A stretch of 64,000 nucleotides of DNA, from the NCBI GenBank assembly GCA_031278215.1, contig JAITKV010000048.1:23630-87629 (forward strand), given 5' to 3'. Source of the DNA: Spirochaetaceae bacterium. Its GTDB lineage: Bacteria; Spirochaetota; Spirochaetia; Treponematales; Breznakiellaceae. This document shows positions 16,857-25,332 of the stretch, piece by piece. A program made the position numbers and the translations under genes. Under the pieces are notes generated by a model. The model was not told where the DNA came from. It saw only the letters and a list, made by a program, of their open reading frames with translations, and searched no databases. The stretch's first letter is position 1; each line of letters begins with the position of its first letter.

Positions 16857-17690
16857 ATGCGTCTGGATGATATTACGATAGTTCTAAGCCGGCCTTCGGA
16901 GCCCGGCAATGCCGGGGCGGTTTGCCGGGGAATGAAAAACATGGGCCTGCGGCGGCTGCGGACCGTCGCGGCGGAACTGGACTTGCAGGAGGGGGGCCGG
17001 GAAACACTTCTGGCCCGGGCTATCCACGCCGCGGATGTTTGGGAGCAGGCGGAACATTTTGCCACCCTGGAAGCCGCCCTGGCGGACTGTGCCATTTCCG
17101 TGGGTACCACCAGGCGCCGGGGACGCCGCCGGAAGTTAAGCACCCTAAGCCCCCGGGAATTGGCGGAATTTCTTAAAGCCCGAACGGGCCGGGCGGCGCT
17201 GGTATTCGGCAACGAGCGGACCGGCCTAAACGGGGAAGAATTAGCCCTGTGTAACATGGCTTCTCATATTTCCGTAAGCCGGGAATGTCCGTCAATTAAT
17301 CTTTCCCATGCGGTTCAAATCTACACCTACGAACTGTACCGGGCTATGGCGGAAACAGGGGCGCCCAGGGGGGTGGATATGTCCGGAGGCCTTGGCGGGA
17401 AAACCGGCCCCCTGGAGGTTCCCGGCCAATGGGTTCCCATGGCAAAAAACGAAATAGACATCCTGGTTACCGGCATAAGTACCGCGCTGGCTTCCATCGG
17501 CTTTTACCGGCGCCCCGGCCGGACAAGGCAGGAACGGTTTTTGCGGGATCTTATCGCCAGGGCGGGCCTAAGCCTTAACGAGGGCCGTTATCTAAAAACC
17601 ATTATTGTAAAGGCAGGAAGGCTGGGGGCCTTGCAGCCCGGCATTTACCCGGACCCTAAAGAAAACCCCGCCGGCGCTTTTCTTACGTAA
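16857..17690 (+). CDS. TrmJ/TrmH-family RNA 2'-O-methyltransferase
   Basis: This is a SPOUT-class methyltransferase of 277 residues. The N-terminal RPSEPGNAGAVCRGMKNMGL matches the conserved opening of TrmJ-type enzymes, and the AdoMet-binding knot is seen in ALVFGNERTGL and PSINLSHAVQIYTYEL. TrmJ methylates the ribose at position 32 of tRNA in E. coli; the exact target here is an inference. An alternative ATG six codons upstream (16839) exists but overlaps the promoter region. Its stop overlaps that of the convergent glycosyltransferase gene by 8 bp. Confidence 0.88.
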   Translation: MRLDDITIVLSRPSEPGNAGAVCRGMKNMGLRRLRTVAAELDLQEGGRETLLARAIHAADVWEQAEHFATLEAALADCAISVGTTRRRGRRRKLSTLSPRELAEFLKARTGRAALVFGNERTGLNGEELALCNMASHISVSRECPSINLSHAVQIYTYELYRAMAETGAPRGVDMSGGLGGKTGPLEVPGQWVPMAKNEIDILVTGISTALASIGFYRRPGRTRQERFLRDLIARAGLSLNEGRYLKTIIVKAGRLGALQPGIYPDPKENPAGAFLT

Positions 17691-18450
17691 GCTTAAACAC
17701 TTTATACAGGCAGAGCAGGAGTTTGTAATAAAAATACGGAAAGATCCGAAGGATCTTCCAGGGTTTTTGGAAACAAAACCCTACCCACTCAAAGCCCCGT
17801 TCAAAGACCTTTCGGGAGGGGCGGCGCTTCCGTTCCGCAAAAACATCGAACAAATCGCTGCACCACAGCCGGAACCCGGTGCTTAAAAGGCCGTCGTTCC
17901 GGGCCAGCCACCGTTCACCGCCCTTAACGCCCTTTCCGATTAAGAGCAGGGACGGGGCGGCTTTTCTAATGGCCTGAAGTATGGTGGCCTCTTCCTGGTG
18001 CTTAAAATTCCCCGCATACCGGCCCACAATGCGCAGCCGGGGAAAGGTCTGGCGGATGTTTTTTTCTGCCCGTTTAAGGCTCCGTATTTTACCCCCCAGC
18101 AGGTACACGGAAAATTCCCGTTTTTCCAAAATCGAAAGAAGGTTGATCACAAAACCAAAGGGCATGTACCGGTACACTTTCTTTTTTTTAAGGAACCGGG
18201 CGCCTCCTACCAGACTTTTAGAGATAGGAATTACCATGGTGGCGCGCTGCACAAAGGGCCGGTATTCGTAATTGTTCCGGGCCCGCAGTAGGTCCCACAG
18301 GGAAAGAAGGACTATATTTTGCCCCTTTTTTGTTTTGAGGAGTTCATACACGGCGTCCTCAAGCCGTTCCGGGGCTACAATATCCAGGGGAACCCGTACA
18401 AGGCTTATCCGCTCTATTCCTACTTTGGCTCTTGTTTCATCATCCACCAC
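17683..18450 (-). CDS. WecG/TagA/CpsF-family glycosyltransferase (GT26)
   Basis: The 255-residue protein resembles GT26 enzymes, which transfer N-acetylmannosamine-type sugars to lipid-linked acceptors in cell-surface polymer synthesis. Supporting parts are the middle segment YLLGGKIRSLKRAEKNIR, the following RIVGRYAGNF and the APSLLLIGKGVKGGERW. The GTG start at 18450 has GGAG at 5 nt. It overlaps the end of rsmE by 31 bp, so it is translated from the same message. The C-terminal YYKLLLCLYKVFKL could be a membrane-associating helix. Confidence 0.8.
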   Translation of the reverse strand: MVDDETRAKVGIERISLVRVPLDIVAPERLEDAVYELLKTKKGQNIVLLSLWDLLRARNNYEYRPFVQRATMVIPISKSLVGGARFLKKKKVYRYMPFGFVINLLSILEKREFSVYLLGGKIRSLKRAEKNIRQTFPRLRIVGRYAGNFKHQEEATILQAIRKAAPSLLLIGKGVKGGERWLARNDGLLSTGFRLWCSDLFDVFAERKRRPSRKVFERGFEWVGFCFQKPWKILRIFPYFYYKLLLCLYKVFKLT

Positions 18451-19289
18451 TGCTTCTCCAGTAATAGTATTCTAACCGCCGCCGCGCCGTAGAGGGCGGC
18501 GGTTTCGCTTCGCAGGACCGTATTGCCCATCCACAGGGGCTTAAACCCTGCGCCCACAAAGCGCCTAAGCTCGGCCCCGGTAAAGCCCCCCTCGGGACCT
18601 ACCGCCAAAACCGTTAAAGAGGGGCTAGTACTAAGATAATAGTGAAAACTACCCTGTTCAAGGGGCGCAGGCCCGGCTTTTTCCCGCGCCGCGGTTTCTT
18701 TGTCCGGCGCCGGAACTTCGTGCAGCACGATCCCCAGGGCCGCAGGCGCCCGATCCTGTAGTTCCTTCCAGTACACAAACAGTTCTTCTTCGGACAGGGG
18801 GGAATGCAGCCGGGTGTTGACGGGGGAACCGCTTTGCTGCCGGGCCTCTTTAATGATACGCCGCCACCGTTCTTCCCGGCCCCGGACTTTTTGGGGAATA
18901 GAATGTTCCGCCGCAAAGGGAACCACTTCGGTTACGGCCCCCTCCGCGGCCTGCCTGACGATTAGGTCCATTTTGGCCCCCCGCGGAAGGGCCTGGAACA
19001 GGTAAATAGGCGGAACCCCCGGCAGCGGGGAACCCCCGAATTCGGGGGCTTCCGCTTCGGGGGCGCCTTTCTCTTGCCGCCGGACCCCGGGAGGCTCTAC
19101 TTCGCCTTCCAGAATATGGTTGTGGATGCTGCAAACCCGTACCGTCACCGTTTCCGGCCCCGGAAGCAGGGCCGTAAAGGCGCTTCCGGGCTTGAGCCTG
19201 CGGACATGTACCAGGTAGTGATAATCCCCGTCCTGAAGCCTAATGCGGCCGGCACTGTCCGGCGCTTTATTTAAAATAAATTGCTTCAT
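18420..19289 (-). CDS. rsmE: 16S rRNA (uracil-1498-N3)-methyltransferase
   Basis: RsmE methylates N3 of U1498 in the decoding centre of 16S rRNA. The 289-residue protein has the N-terminal PUA-like part (HYLVHVRRLKPG), the conserved SPVN region and the SPOUT knot motifs AVGPEGGFTGAEL and VLRSETAALYGAAAVRI. It is longer than the usual 240-250 because of two inserts: a Glu-rich one near residues 68-85 and a Pro/Glu one near 185-210. AGGGGG precedes the ATG. It lies 4 nt after ctpA and overlaps the glycosyltransferase gene. Confidence 0.93.
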   Translation of the reverse strand: MKQFILNKAPDSAGRIRLQDGDYHYLVHVRRLKPGSAFTALLPGPETVTVRVCSIHNHILEGEVEPPGVRRQEKGAPEAEAPEFGGSPLPGVPPIYLFQALPRGAKMDLIVRQAAEGAVTEVVPFAAEHSIPQKVRGREERWRRIIKEARQQSGSPVNTRLHSPLSEEELFVYWKELQDRAPAALGIVLHEVPAPDKETAAREKAGPAPLEQGSFHYYLSTSPSLTVLAVGPEGGFTGAELRRFVGAGFKPLWMGNTVLRSETAALYGAAAVRILLLEKQWWMMKQEPK

Positions 19290-19293
19290 CCCC

Positions 19294-20775
19294 CTATGAT
19301 ACCAAAGGAAGCGGATCCTCCGCCTCTTCCTGCAGCACCTTAAGGGTTTTGCTGGTCTTCATCAGTTGGGTATAGTTGCCGCTGCGAAGGATATTCACCG
19401 CCTCTTGAAGCTGTACATCGTATTCCAGGTCATATACCGGGGCAATAACCGTGCGGTTTTGTTCGTTCCTAACCAGGCGGCGAAGCAAAGAAGGCTCCAG
19501 GCCATAGCGGACATGGATTTCTTCCACAAAGGCATTTACCTGGGCGGCGGACGCCTGGGGGTTTTCCTTTACAAAAACGGGAATAACATTGGCCGCGATA
19601 ACTTCGTTAAGCTTTTCGGTATCCCCGGCGGAAAATTCCGGGAAAAGCACTTCCCGGTCCGGCGGTATCCCTATTTTGTCAATGTTTACGTCGCTGGGTG
19701 TAAAATACCGGGCGGTGGTAAGCCGGAACCCCGCATTTTCCCCCACCGGAAAGATCTTCTGTACCGATCCCTTGCCAAAGGACTTTTCTCCTACCAGATA
19801 TGCCCTGCCCCGGTCTTTTAGGGCCCCGGCCACAATCTCGGAAGCGGAGGCGGAACCCCGGTTAATAAGAACTATCACCGGCATGTCCTGGGGGACCACC
19901 GAACGATGCCCCGCGTTATACACATAATTTTCCGCATCGATTCGGGACTTGGTGGAAACCACCACGCCGCCATCCAGAAAGAGCCCGCAAACCCCCACGG
20001 CGGCATCCAGGAGCCCCCCGGGGTTGTTCCGCAAATCTACGATTAGGCTTGTACAACCGGCAGTGTTAAATTTTTCCAGGGCCTCCCGGGCCCGGGCAAC
20101 GGTCATGGGGGTAAAAGAAATAATCCGCATATACCCTATGCCGCCTATGGGCTCGTATTTAATTACCGGTACTTCGATTATCGCCCTGGTAAGAACCACG
20201 GGAAATTCAAGGCCGCCCCCCCGGCGGATTAGAAGATTTACAGTGGTCCCCGGAACCCCCCGCAGCCGGGAGAGTACCGCATCCATAGAAAGAACATCCG
20301 TGGGCTCTCCGTTTATTTCGATAATCAGATCCCCGGGATTAATTCCCGCCCGCCATCCGGGGGTGTCTTCAATGGGAGACGCCACCTCCACAAAGGGCGG
20401 GGTTCCGTCGGGATTAGTTTCCTGGGGTTTGCTGATATAAAGCCCCACCCCGCCAAAACGGCCGGAGGTGGTGTCCCGCAGATCGTCCATTTCGCTTTGG
20501 GGAAGAAACGAAGAATGAGGATCCCCCAGGGACTCGAACATTCCATCCATGGCCCCCTTAAAAAGCACCTGGGGGTCTATTTCGTCCACATAGTTTCGCT
20601 GGATAAAATCAAATACATTCTGGATAATTGAAACATAGGGGCGCTGACCCTGTGTCCCCGGCAGGTTCTGGGCCGAGGCCTTGGGAATTGACGCCACAAT
20701 AAAGGCTATTCCCAAAACCAGCGAAGAAAAAATCCACAGCAGGGACCTTATTTTTTTCTCTGAAAGTTTATTCAT
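19294..20775 (-). CDS. ctpA: S41 carboxyl-terminal processing protease
   Basis: The 493-residue periplasmic serine protease has a signal anchor (about residues 10-35), a PDZ domain (about 95-185: RAGINPGDLIIEINGEP) and an S41 catalytic domain with the nucleophilic Ser in NRGSASASEIVAGAL and the general-base Lys in EKSFGKGSVQKI. Such proteases trim or degrade envelope proteins from the C-terminus. A C-terminal helical extension follows (about 395-493). It is the first gene of the ctpA-rsmE-GT26 unit with its own promoter. Confidence 0.95.
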   Translation of the reverse strand: MNKLSEKKIRSLLWIFSSLVLGIAFIVASIPKASAQNLPGTQGQRPYVSIIQNVFDFIQRNYVDEIDPQVLFKGAMDGMFESLGDPHSSFLPQSEMDDLRDTTSGRFGGVGLYISKPQETNPDGTPPFVEVASPIEDTPGWRAGINPGDLIIEINGEPTDVLSMDAVLSRLRGVPGTTVNLLIRRGGGLEFPVVLTRAIIEVPVIKYEPIGGIGYMRIISFTPMTVARAREALEKFNTAGCTSLIVDLRNNPGGLLDAAVGVCGLFLDGGVVVSTKSRIDAENYVYNAGHRSVVPQDMPVIVLINRGSASASEIVAGALKDRGRAYLVGEKSFGKGSVQKIFPVGENAGFRLTTARYFTPSDVNIDKIGIPPDREVLFPEFSAGDTEKLNEVIAANVIPVFVKENPQASAAQVNAFVEEIHVRYGLEPSLLRRLVRNEQNRTVIAPVYDLEYDVQLQEAVNILRSGNYTQLMKTSKTLKVLQEEAEDPLPLVS

Positions 20776-20798
20776 GAATTCTTTAATCTCCCTTTTAT

Positions 20799-20827
20799 AG
20801 TATAGCCGTATTCAAGGGCCCGTTAAA
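20799..20827 (-). promoter_or_regulatory. Promoter of the ctpA-rsmE-GT26 operon
   Basis: TTTAAC (20822-20827), 17-nt spacer and TATACT (20799-20804) lie 24 nt before the ctpA start, with AAAGGGAG between promoter and gene. Confidence 0.6.
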
Positions 20828-20880
20828 CATATTTTTAATTTTTCCGGGCGATTCCTTTTTTTCGGGCAATTCTTTGCGGT

Positions 20881-22188
20881 TTAGCAGTTTGGGCTGCTTA
20901 ACCGTGCCGCGGTTTGTTCATTGCTCCGTACCAAGCGCCTGGCCAGAAGTTTTGAAAGAAATATACCATAATGGGGGTATTCCCGAATTACGGAGACAAA
21001 TGCCTTTTGGGTAAGAAGGATAAGTTTTCCCGAACTGGTTGCCTTGATGGTGGCGGACCGGCGCTGGTTAAGGAGGAAGGACATCTCTCCCAAAAAAATA
21101 TCCTGGGGGGAAAGGACTCCCACGGGTTTATCGTTCAAGTACACCTCGTAGGTTCCCGAGGAAATATAGTACAGGTAATCGCCGGGCTCCCCCTCCCTTA
21201 GCACCGTTTGGCCTTTTTTAATCAGTACGGTCTGTTCCTTGGAAAAGCCTATGGGAATTTCATGTTCCACCGACATCTCGTGCTTAATGATCAAGGCAAC
21301 CCGATTTCCCTTGCTGTTGTACTTGATTTCATGGGCAATGCCTGCGGCCATCCGTATGCCCCGGCCATGAAGGCTGTATTCATCCTGTTTGGCTAATTTG
21401 TCCAGGTGGGCCTTTACGTTAAAGCCCTGGCCCTCGTCGTGGATGATAAAAATAGTATGATCCGCCTTGATTTCCCACAAAAACGACACCTTTTTAGCCC
21501 GGACTGCGGGGTCCTTGCACTTTTCGGCGATTAAATCAACGGGAGAAACCCCCTGTTCCAGGGCCCTGGTTTTTTCGTCATAAGAAATGCCGCAGCTTCC
21601 GTGCTCTATGGCGTTTACGATAAGTTCCGCCAGGGCCAGCTGGAGGTGCATCTTGCGGTCGGGGCTTATAAGCCCCCGCTGCGCCATAATCGTGGCGCCG
21701 ATACCGGCAAACAGGGGAACTCCTAAAAGATCGTTTTCGATGGTAAAACTGCCGGAGACTCCGTTTAAAAGGTTCTTGGTAAATTCCCGCTGAAAGATAA
21801 GCTGGTAGTTCTGCTCGATAATCTGGACATTTTTTACCAAGTGGCTGCGGATCCGAAAATTATCCAGCAAGGTTAGGACATTAATGGTCTTGTACTTTCT
21901 AAGAAGATACTCTTCCTTGTGCTTCTTATGGGAAAAAAGACCGATAATTCCGAAGTTAAGGATCCACTTGTCGTTCTGAATATGATCGACAATCTCGTCT
22001 ATGTCGATGGCGGGATCCGAAAAATTCATTACCACCAGCTCGGGAAGCGCATAATTTAAAAATTCCAGAATCTCTTCTTTTTGGGTTAAAAAAAGAAGAT
22101 CATAGGTATGGTCAGAGATCTGCCCAAAAGCATATTCCACCCGTTCCTTAATTTCCGGATCCGAGTTGATAATACCCATTGTACTCAT
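20881..22188 (-). CDS. Pseudo-receiver, HATPase and cNMP-binding signalling protein
   Basis: Three parts are visible in 435 residues. Residues 1-125 look like a receiver fold but the phospho-acceptor position reads VVMNFS, with Asn instead of Asp. Residues about 135-300 are an RsbW/SpoIIAB-type ATPase domain: N box ALAELIVNAIEHG, G boxes DEGQGFN and GRGIRMA. Residues about 310-415 are a cyclic-nucleotide-binding domain with the phosphate-binding cassette GEMSFLLNQRRSATIKA. The layout suggests a protein kinase or anti-sigma switch modulated by cAMP or cGMP. Three near starts exist (22194 GTG, 22191, 22188); AAGGGGG best fits 22188. Confidence 0.85.
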   Translation of the reverse strand: MSTMGIINSDPEIKERVEYAFGQISDHTYDLLFLTQKEEILEFLNYALPELVVMNFSDPAIDIDEIVDHIQNDKWILNFGIIGLFSHKKHKEEYLLRKYKTINVLTLLDNFRIRSHLVKNVQIIEQNYQLIFQREFTKNLLNGVSGSFTIENDLLGVPLFAGIGATIMAQRGLISPDRKMHLQLALAELIVNAIEHGSCGISYDEKTRALEQGVSPVDLIAEKCKDPAVRAKKVSFLWEIKADHTIFIIHDEGQGFNVKAHLDKLAKQDEYSLHGRGIRMAAGIAHEIKYNSKGNRVALIIKHEMSVEHEIPIGFSKEQTVLIKKGQTVLREGEPGDYLYYISSGTYEVYLNDKPVGVLSPQDIFLGEMSFLLNQRRSATIKATSSGKLILLTQKAFVSVIREYPHYGIFLSKLLARRLVRSNEQTAARLSSPNC

Positions 22189-22209
22189 CATCACCCCCTT
22201 ACAGGGCTA

Positions 22210-22239
22210 ATTATACGCCATAAACGCGGAGTTTGCCAA
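22210..22239 (-). promoter_or_regulatory. Promoter of the pseudo-receiver/cNMP gene
   Basis: TTGGCA (22234-22239), 18-nt spacer and TATAAT (22210-22215). The -35 box is part of a perfect tandem repeat. Confidence 0.7.
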
Positions 22240-22253
22240 TAAGTTTGCCAATA
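22230..22253. repeat. Perfect 12-bp tandem repeat at a -35 box
   Basis: AGTTTGCCAATA occurs twice with no gap at 22230-22241 and 22242-22253. The first copy contains the -35 box of the adjacent promoter, so this may be a direct-repeat operator. Confidence 0.7.
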
Positions 22254-22363
22254 TATAGAGACACTAAAAAACTGAAGTTTTTAAGCGCCTTCCGCTAAAA
22301 AAGAGGGGCCGTCCAATACGCACCCGGGTTATTGAACAGTCCCATATTACCCATCGCAAGCTC

Positions 22364-25276
22364 TTAATTACCGGCCATTTCGGGCAGGAGTATCAGTTCC
22401 ACGGGTCCCCGGCTTAACAGTTCCTTTATCCTTGCCCGGACCTGCCCGGCCATGACGGCCCGGTACAGGGCCGGCCTTTGAGCCAGGCGGGAAAGCGGCG
22501 TATCCGCAAGCAGCGTAAAATGAGCCAAACCGTTGGCCACAAAGGAATTATTTTCCATGGACCGTTCAAAGGCCCGTACCAGCGCCTCTTTTGATCTGGT
22601 AAAGGTTTCCTCGTCCAGGGTTTCAACCAGGGAACCAATGCATTCCCGTACCGCCTGCCGTAGTTCCGCTTCCCGTTTTGGATCGCAGACAAAGTAAACC
22701 GCCAGGGACAGCTCTTCCTGGTAGGGGCTAAGGGACGCCCGGGCCGAAATTGAATAGACCCCGCCCAGGGCTTCCCGAATCTTATCGTTTAAAATAATGT
22801 CCAGGTATTCATTTAACACCAGGACGGCGGCGTTGTCTTCTTCGGTCCAGGGTTTGGAGGCAAACCAGCCCATGTAAACAAGGCTCCGTTCTTCCCTGCC
22901 CCTGCGGATAAACTTTTCGGCCTTTCCGGGCCGCTGGATTTTTGGATCTACCCAGGCGTCCCACGACTGGTCCCGGGCGGGGATCGAGGCAAGCCAAAGC
23001 TCCACCAGGTTCCGCAGTTTTTCCCGGTCCCCCAGGGCGCCGGCAAAAACCAGCGTATAATCCGCAGGATTAAGGGCCCCGGCAAAGAAGGCTTCCAGTT
23101 CGGGAATTTTTATCCCCCCCAGGTCTTCGATTTCCAGGGGCCGGAATAGGGGGTGGTTTTCGCATACGGTACGGGCTAATTCCTTAAAAAAGACCGCGTC
23201 GGGATTATCCGCCTCCTGAATAAGGCTGGTCCGGTACTGGTCCAACACCAGCGCCAGGCCGGTTTCTGTTATCCGAAGCTGGGTATAGTACACGTAGAGC
23301 ATTTGGAACAGACTTTCCATGTCCTTTACCGTGGCGGAACCATAGAAGCCCCTGGTAAAGGGGCCGGTCCAGAACGACAGGGACGCCTGCTTATCCGAAA
23401 GGAAGCTTATCAACCCGGATCGGGAAAGGGGCCCCAGGCCCGATGCGCTCTGTACTTCCGCCGCCAACTCCGCAGAAAACCGGGCCCCGGGGGAACCGTC
23501 CTGGTTCCAGGGACCGCCGGTAACACCGCCCTTGGCAAGGGCATAGAGGGCAAGCTCGTTATTTTTATTGGCCGTTTCCAGTAGGATTATCCGCATGCCG
23601 TTGCTTAATTCCCAGACATCCGCCCCCGATTCATCCCGGCGCTGCGAAACAATCTTTCCCGGGGCCGGCGTATCCTCTACCAGCGCCAGGACCCCGGTCT
23701 GTTCCGCCGGGGGCGCCACTTTAGCGGTCCGGCTTTGACGAGCCATGTCATATATGAGTTCCTCGCCGGGAAGAAGCGGTTTTTCAGCCTCCGGCGCCGC
23801 AATAAGGATTAAAAGATCCTCCTGGGCAAAATATTCTTTAACGGCGCCGTTAACCGTCCCTAGGCTGATAAAGGGAAGCAGGGCCGATACGGCCTTTTTT
23901 TCCCACTCCAAATCCAGGACAACCTGGGTGTTAAGAAAATCTTCGGTTAATTGGGTTACATAGATATCCGATTCCCGCCGGTCCTTTTCCGACTCCATCT
24001 GTTCCAGGCCCGAAAGCAGGGCCGCTTTAGCCTGGTCCAGTTCCGTTTGGGTAAAGCCATAGCGGATAAGCCGTTCTTTTTCAAGAAGCAGATGCTGCAG
24101 GGTGTCCGTGGTTTTACCGTCCTTGGACTGCGCGGCTATAGCATAGAAACGGGAATGTTCACCGTGCCGGATAATCCCGTACCCGGCGCCCATAAAGGGG
24201 GTCTCTTCCTGGGAAACCGCTTCTTCGCTGCGAAAATCGGTCATTATTTCTATTAAATTGGCCACAAGCTCTTCCCGGTAGGCCCGGAGGGTCCGCGTTA
24301 GACCCTGGGGAGCAAGTTTGTAATAGAGGTAAACCATAGAAACGGGCAGTTCGGGATCGGTAACCACCGCGGCTCGTAAAGAACCCCTTTGGGGATCCGG
24401 CAGTTCGTAGTAGGGCCGGGTAAAGGGGCCCGCCGCCGCGGGAGCGGTAAAATGCGCGGCCAGTTCCTGTTCCAGGACCGCTCCGTCAAAATCCCCCACC
24501 AGAATAACAGCCATGTTATCCGGGCGGTACCAGGTTTGATAAAACTGTTTTAGCTTATCCGGCTGAACGGTTTGGATAATTTCGGGACGCCCGATGGGCA
24601 GCCGGTTGGCATACCGGGATCCATGGAGCACCACGGGCAGAAGCTGCCGCATTACCCGTTCCATGGCCCCGGATCTGGTACGATTTTCTTCCAATATTAT
24701 GGCCCGTTCCTTTTCCACATCTTCGGGCTTAAAAGCTACCGTCCATGTCCAGTCATCAAGGATCGCCAGGGCCCTTTCGGGAATACGCTTGATTCCCCCG
24801 GCGTCCCGTTCCACAGGAACTTCGATACCGTAAACTGTTTCGTCATAGGAGGTATAGGCATTTACCTCGGGGCCAAAGCGCATCCCCAAGGATCGCAGGT
24901 AGTTAACCAGTTCCGCTCCGGAAAAACGCCGGGTTCCGCAAAAGGCCAGGTGTTCGACAAAATGGGCCAGACCTTGTTCATCATCTTCTTCCAGAACCGA
25001 CCCGGCGTTAACCGCCAGGGTTAAATAGGCCCGGTCCGCGGGAAGGGAATTTTCCAAGATATAGTACCGCAGGCCGTTGGGAAGGGTTCCCTGCCGCAGG
25101 GCCGCCATCGGCGGAAGCGGATCGCCGGGGGCGCCCAGGCCTCCGTAAAGGGCCCCCGGAAAGGGGGCAAAAACCGGCGCCGGATCGGGACTAAGAAGGG
25201 CTGCGGAAAAAAAGATAAAAACCGGGAGTAAAACCAGCGAAAATTTGGTAAAAAAGCTTTGTTTAATAATTCTCAT
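22364..25276 (-). CDS. M16-family zinc peptidase
   Basis: The 970-residue protein has an N-terminal signal sequence (about residues 8-30) and two M16 halves. The inverted zinc motif HxxEH is present as AHFVEHLAF near residue 100, with the downstream metal Glu expected in EVNAYTSYDETVYG. The second half (from about residue 550) is the usual inactive partner. The layout matches PqqL-type periplasmic peptidases rather than cytosolic pitrilysins. The start at ATG 25276 is set by the signal sequence and by a promoter hexamer 6 nt upstream; the upstream open frame overlaps the divergent gene. Confidence 0.9.
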   Translation of the reverse strand: MRIIKQSFFTKFSLVLLPVFIFFSAALLSPDPAPVFAPFPGALYGGLGAPGDPLPPMAALRQGTLPNGLRYYILENSLPADRAYLTLAVNAGSVLEEDDEQGLAHFVEHLAFCGTRRFSGAELVNYLRSLGMRFGPEVNAYTSYDETVYGIEVPVERDAGGIKRIPERALAILDDWTWTVAFKPEDVEKERAIILEENRTRSGAMERVMRQLLPVVLHGSRYANRLPIGRPEIIQTVQPDKLKQFYQTWYRPDNMAVILVGDFDGAVLEQELAAHFTAPAAAGPFTRPYYELPDPQRGSLRAAVVTDPELPVSMVYLYYKLAPQGLTRTLRAYREELVANLIEIMTDFRSEEAVSQEETPFMGAGYGIIRHGEHSRFYAIAAQSKDGKTTDTLQHLLLEKERLIRYGFTQTELDQAKAALLSGLEQMESEKDRRESDIYVTQLTEDFLNTQVVLDLEWEKKAVSALLPFISLGTVNGAVKEYFAQEDLLILIAAPEAEKPLLPGEELIYDMARQSRTAKVAPPAEQTGVLALVEDTPAPGKIVSQRRDESGADVWELSNGMRIILLETANKNNELALYALAKGGVTGGPWNQDGSPGARFSAELAAEVQSASGLGPLSRSGLISFLSDKQASLSFWTGPFTRGFYGSATVKDMESLFQMLYVYYTQLRITETGLALVLDQYRTSLIQEADNPDAVFFKELARTVCENHPLFRPLEIEDLGGIKIPELEAFFAGALNPADYTLVFAGALGDREKLRNLVELWLASIPARDQSWDAWVDPKIQRPGKAEKFIRRGREERSLVYMGWFASKPWTEEDNAAVLVLNEYLDIILNDKIREALGGVYSISARASLSPYQEELSLAVYFVCDPKREAELRQAVRECIGSLVETLDEETFTRSKEALVRAFERSMENNSFVANGLAHFTLLADTPLSRLAQRPALYRAVMAGQVRARIKELLSRGPVELILLPEMAGN

Positions 25277-25282
25277 AAGTAT

Positions 25283-25288
25283 AGTATA
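25283..25288 (-). promoter_or_regulatory. Predicted leaderless -10 box of the M16 peptidase gene
   Basis: TATACT lies exactly 6 nt before ATG 25276 on the minus strand and no Shine-Dalgarno is present. The -35 region is weak. Confidence 0.45.
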
Positions 25289-25332
25289 CTTAAAAATACG
25301 CTCTAATGTTATACTGGTGCAGGAGGAAAATA

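Noticed and set aside
19287..19301. TATCAT 6 nt before the rsmE start as a leaderless promoter
   Set aside because: rsmE follows ctpA by 4 nt, has AGGGGG before its ATG and lacks any -35 box, so it is an operon gene and the hexamer is probably chance.
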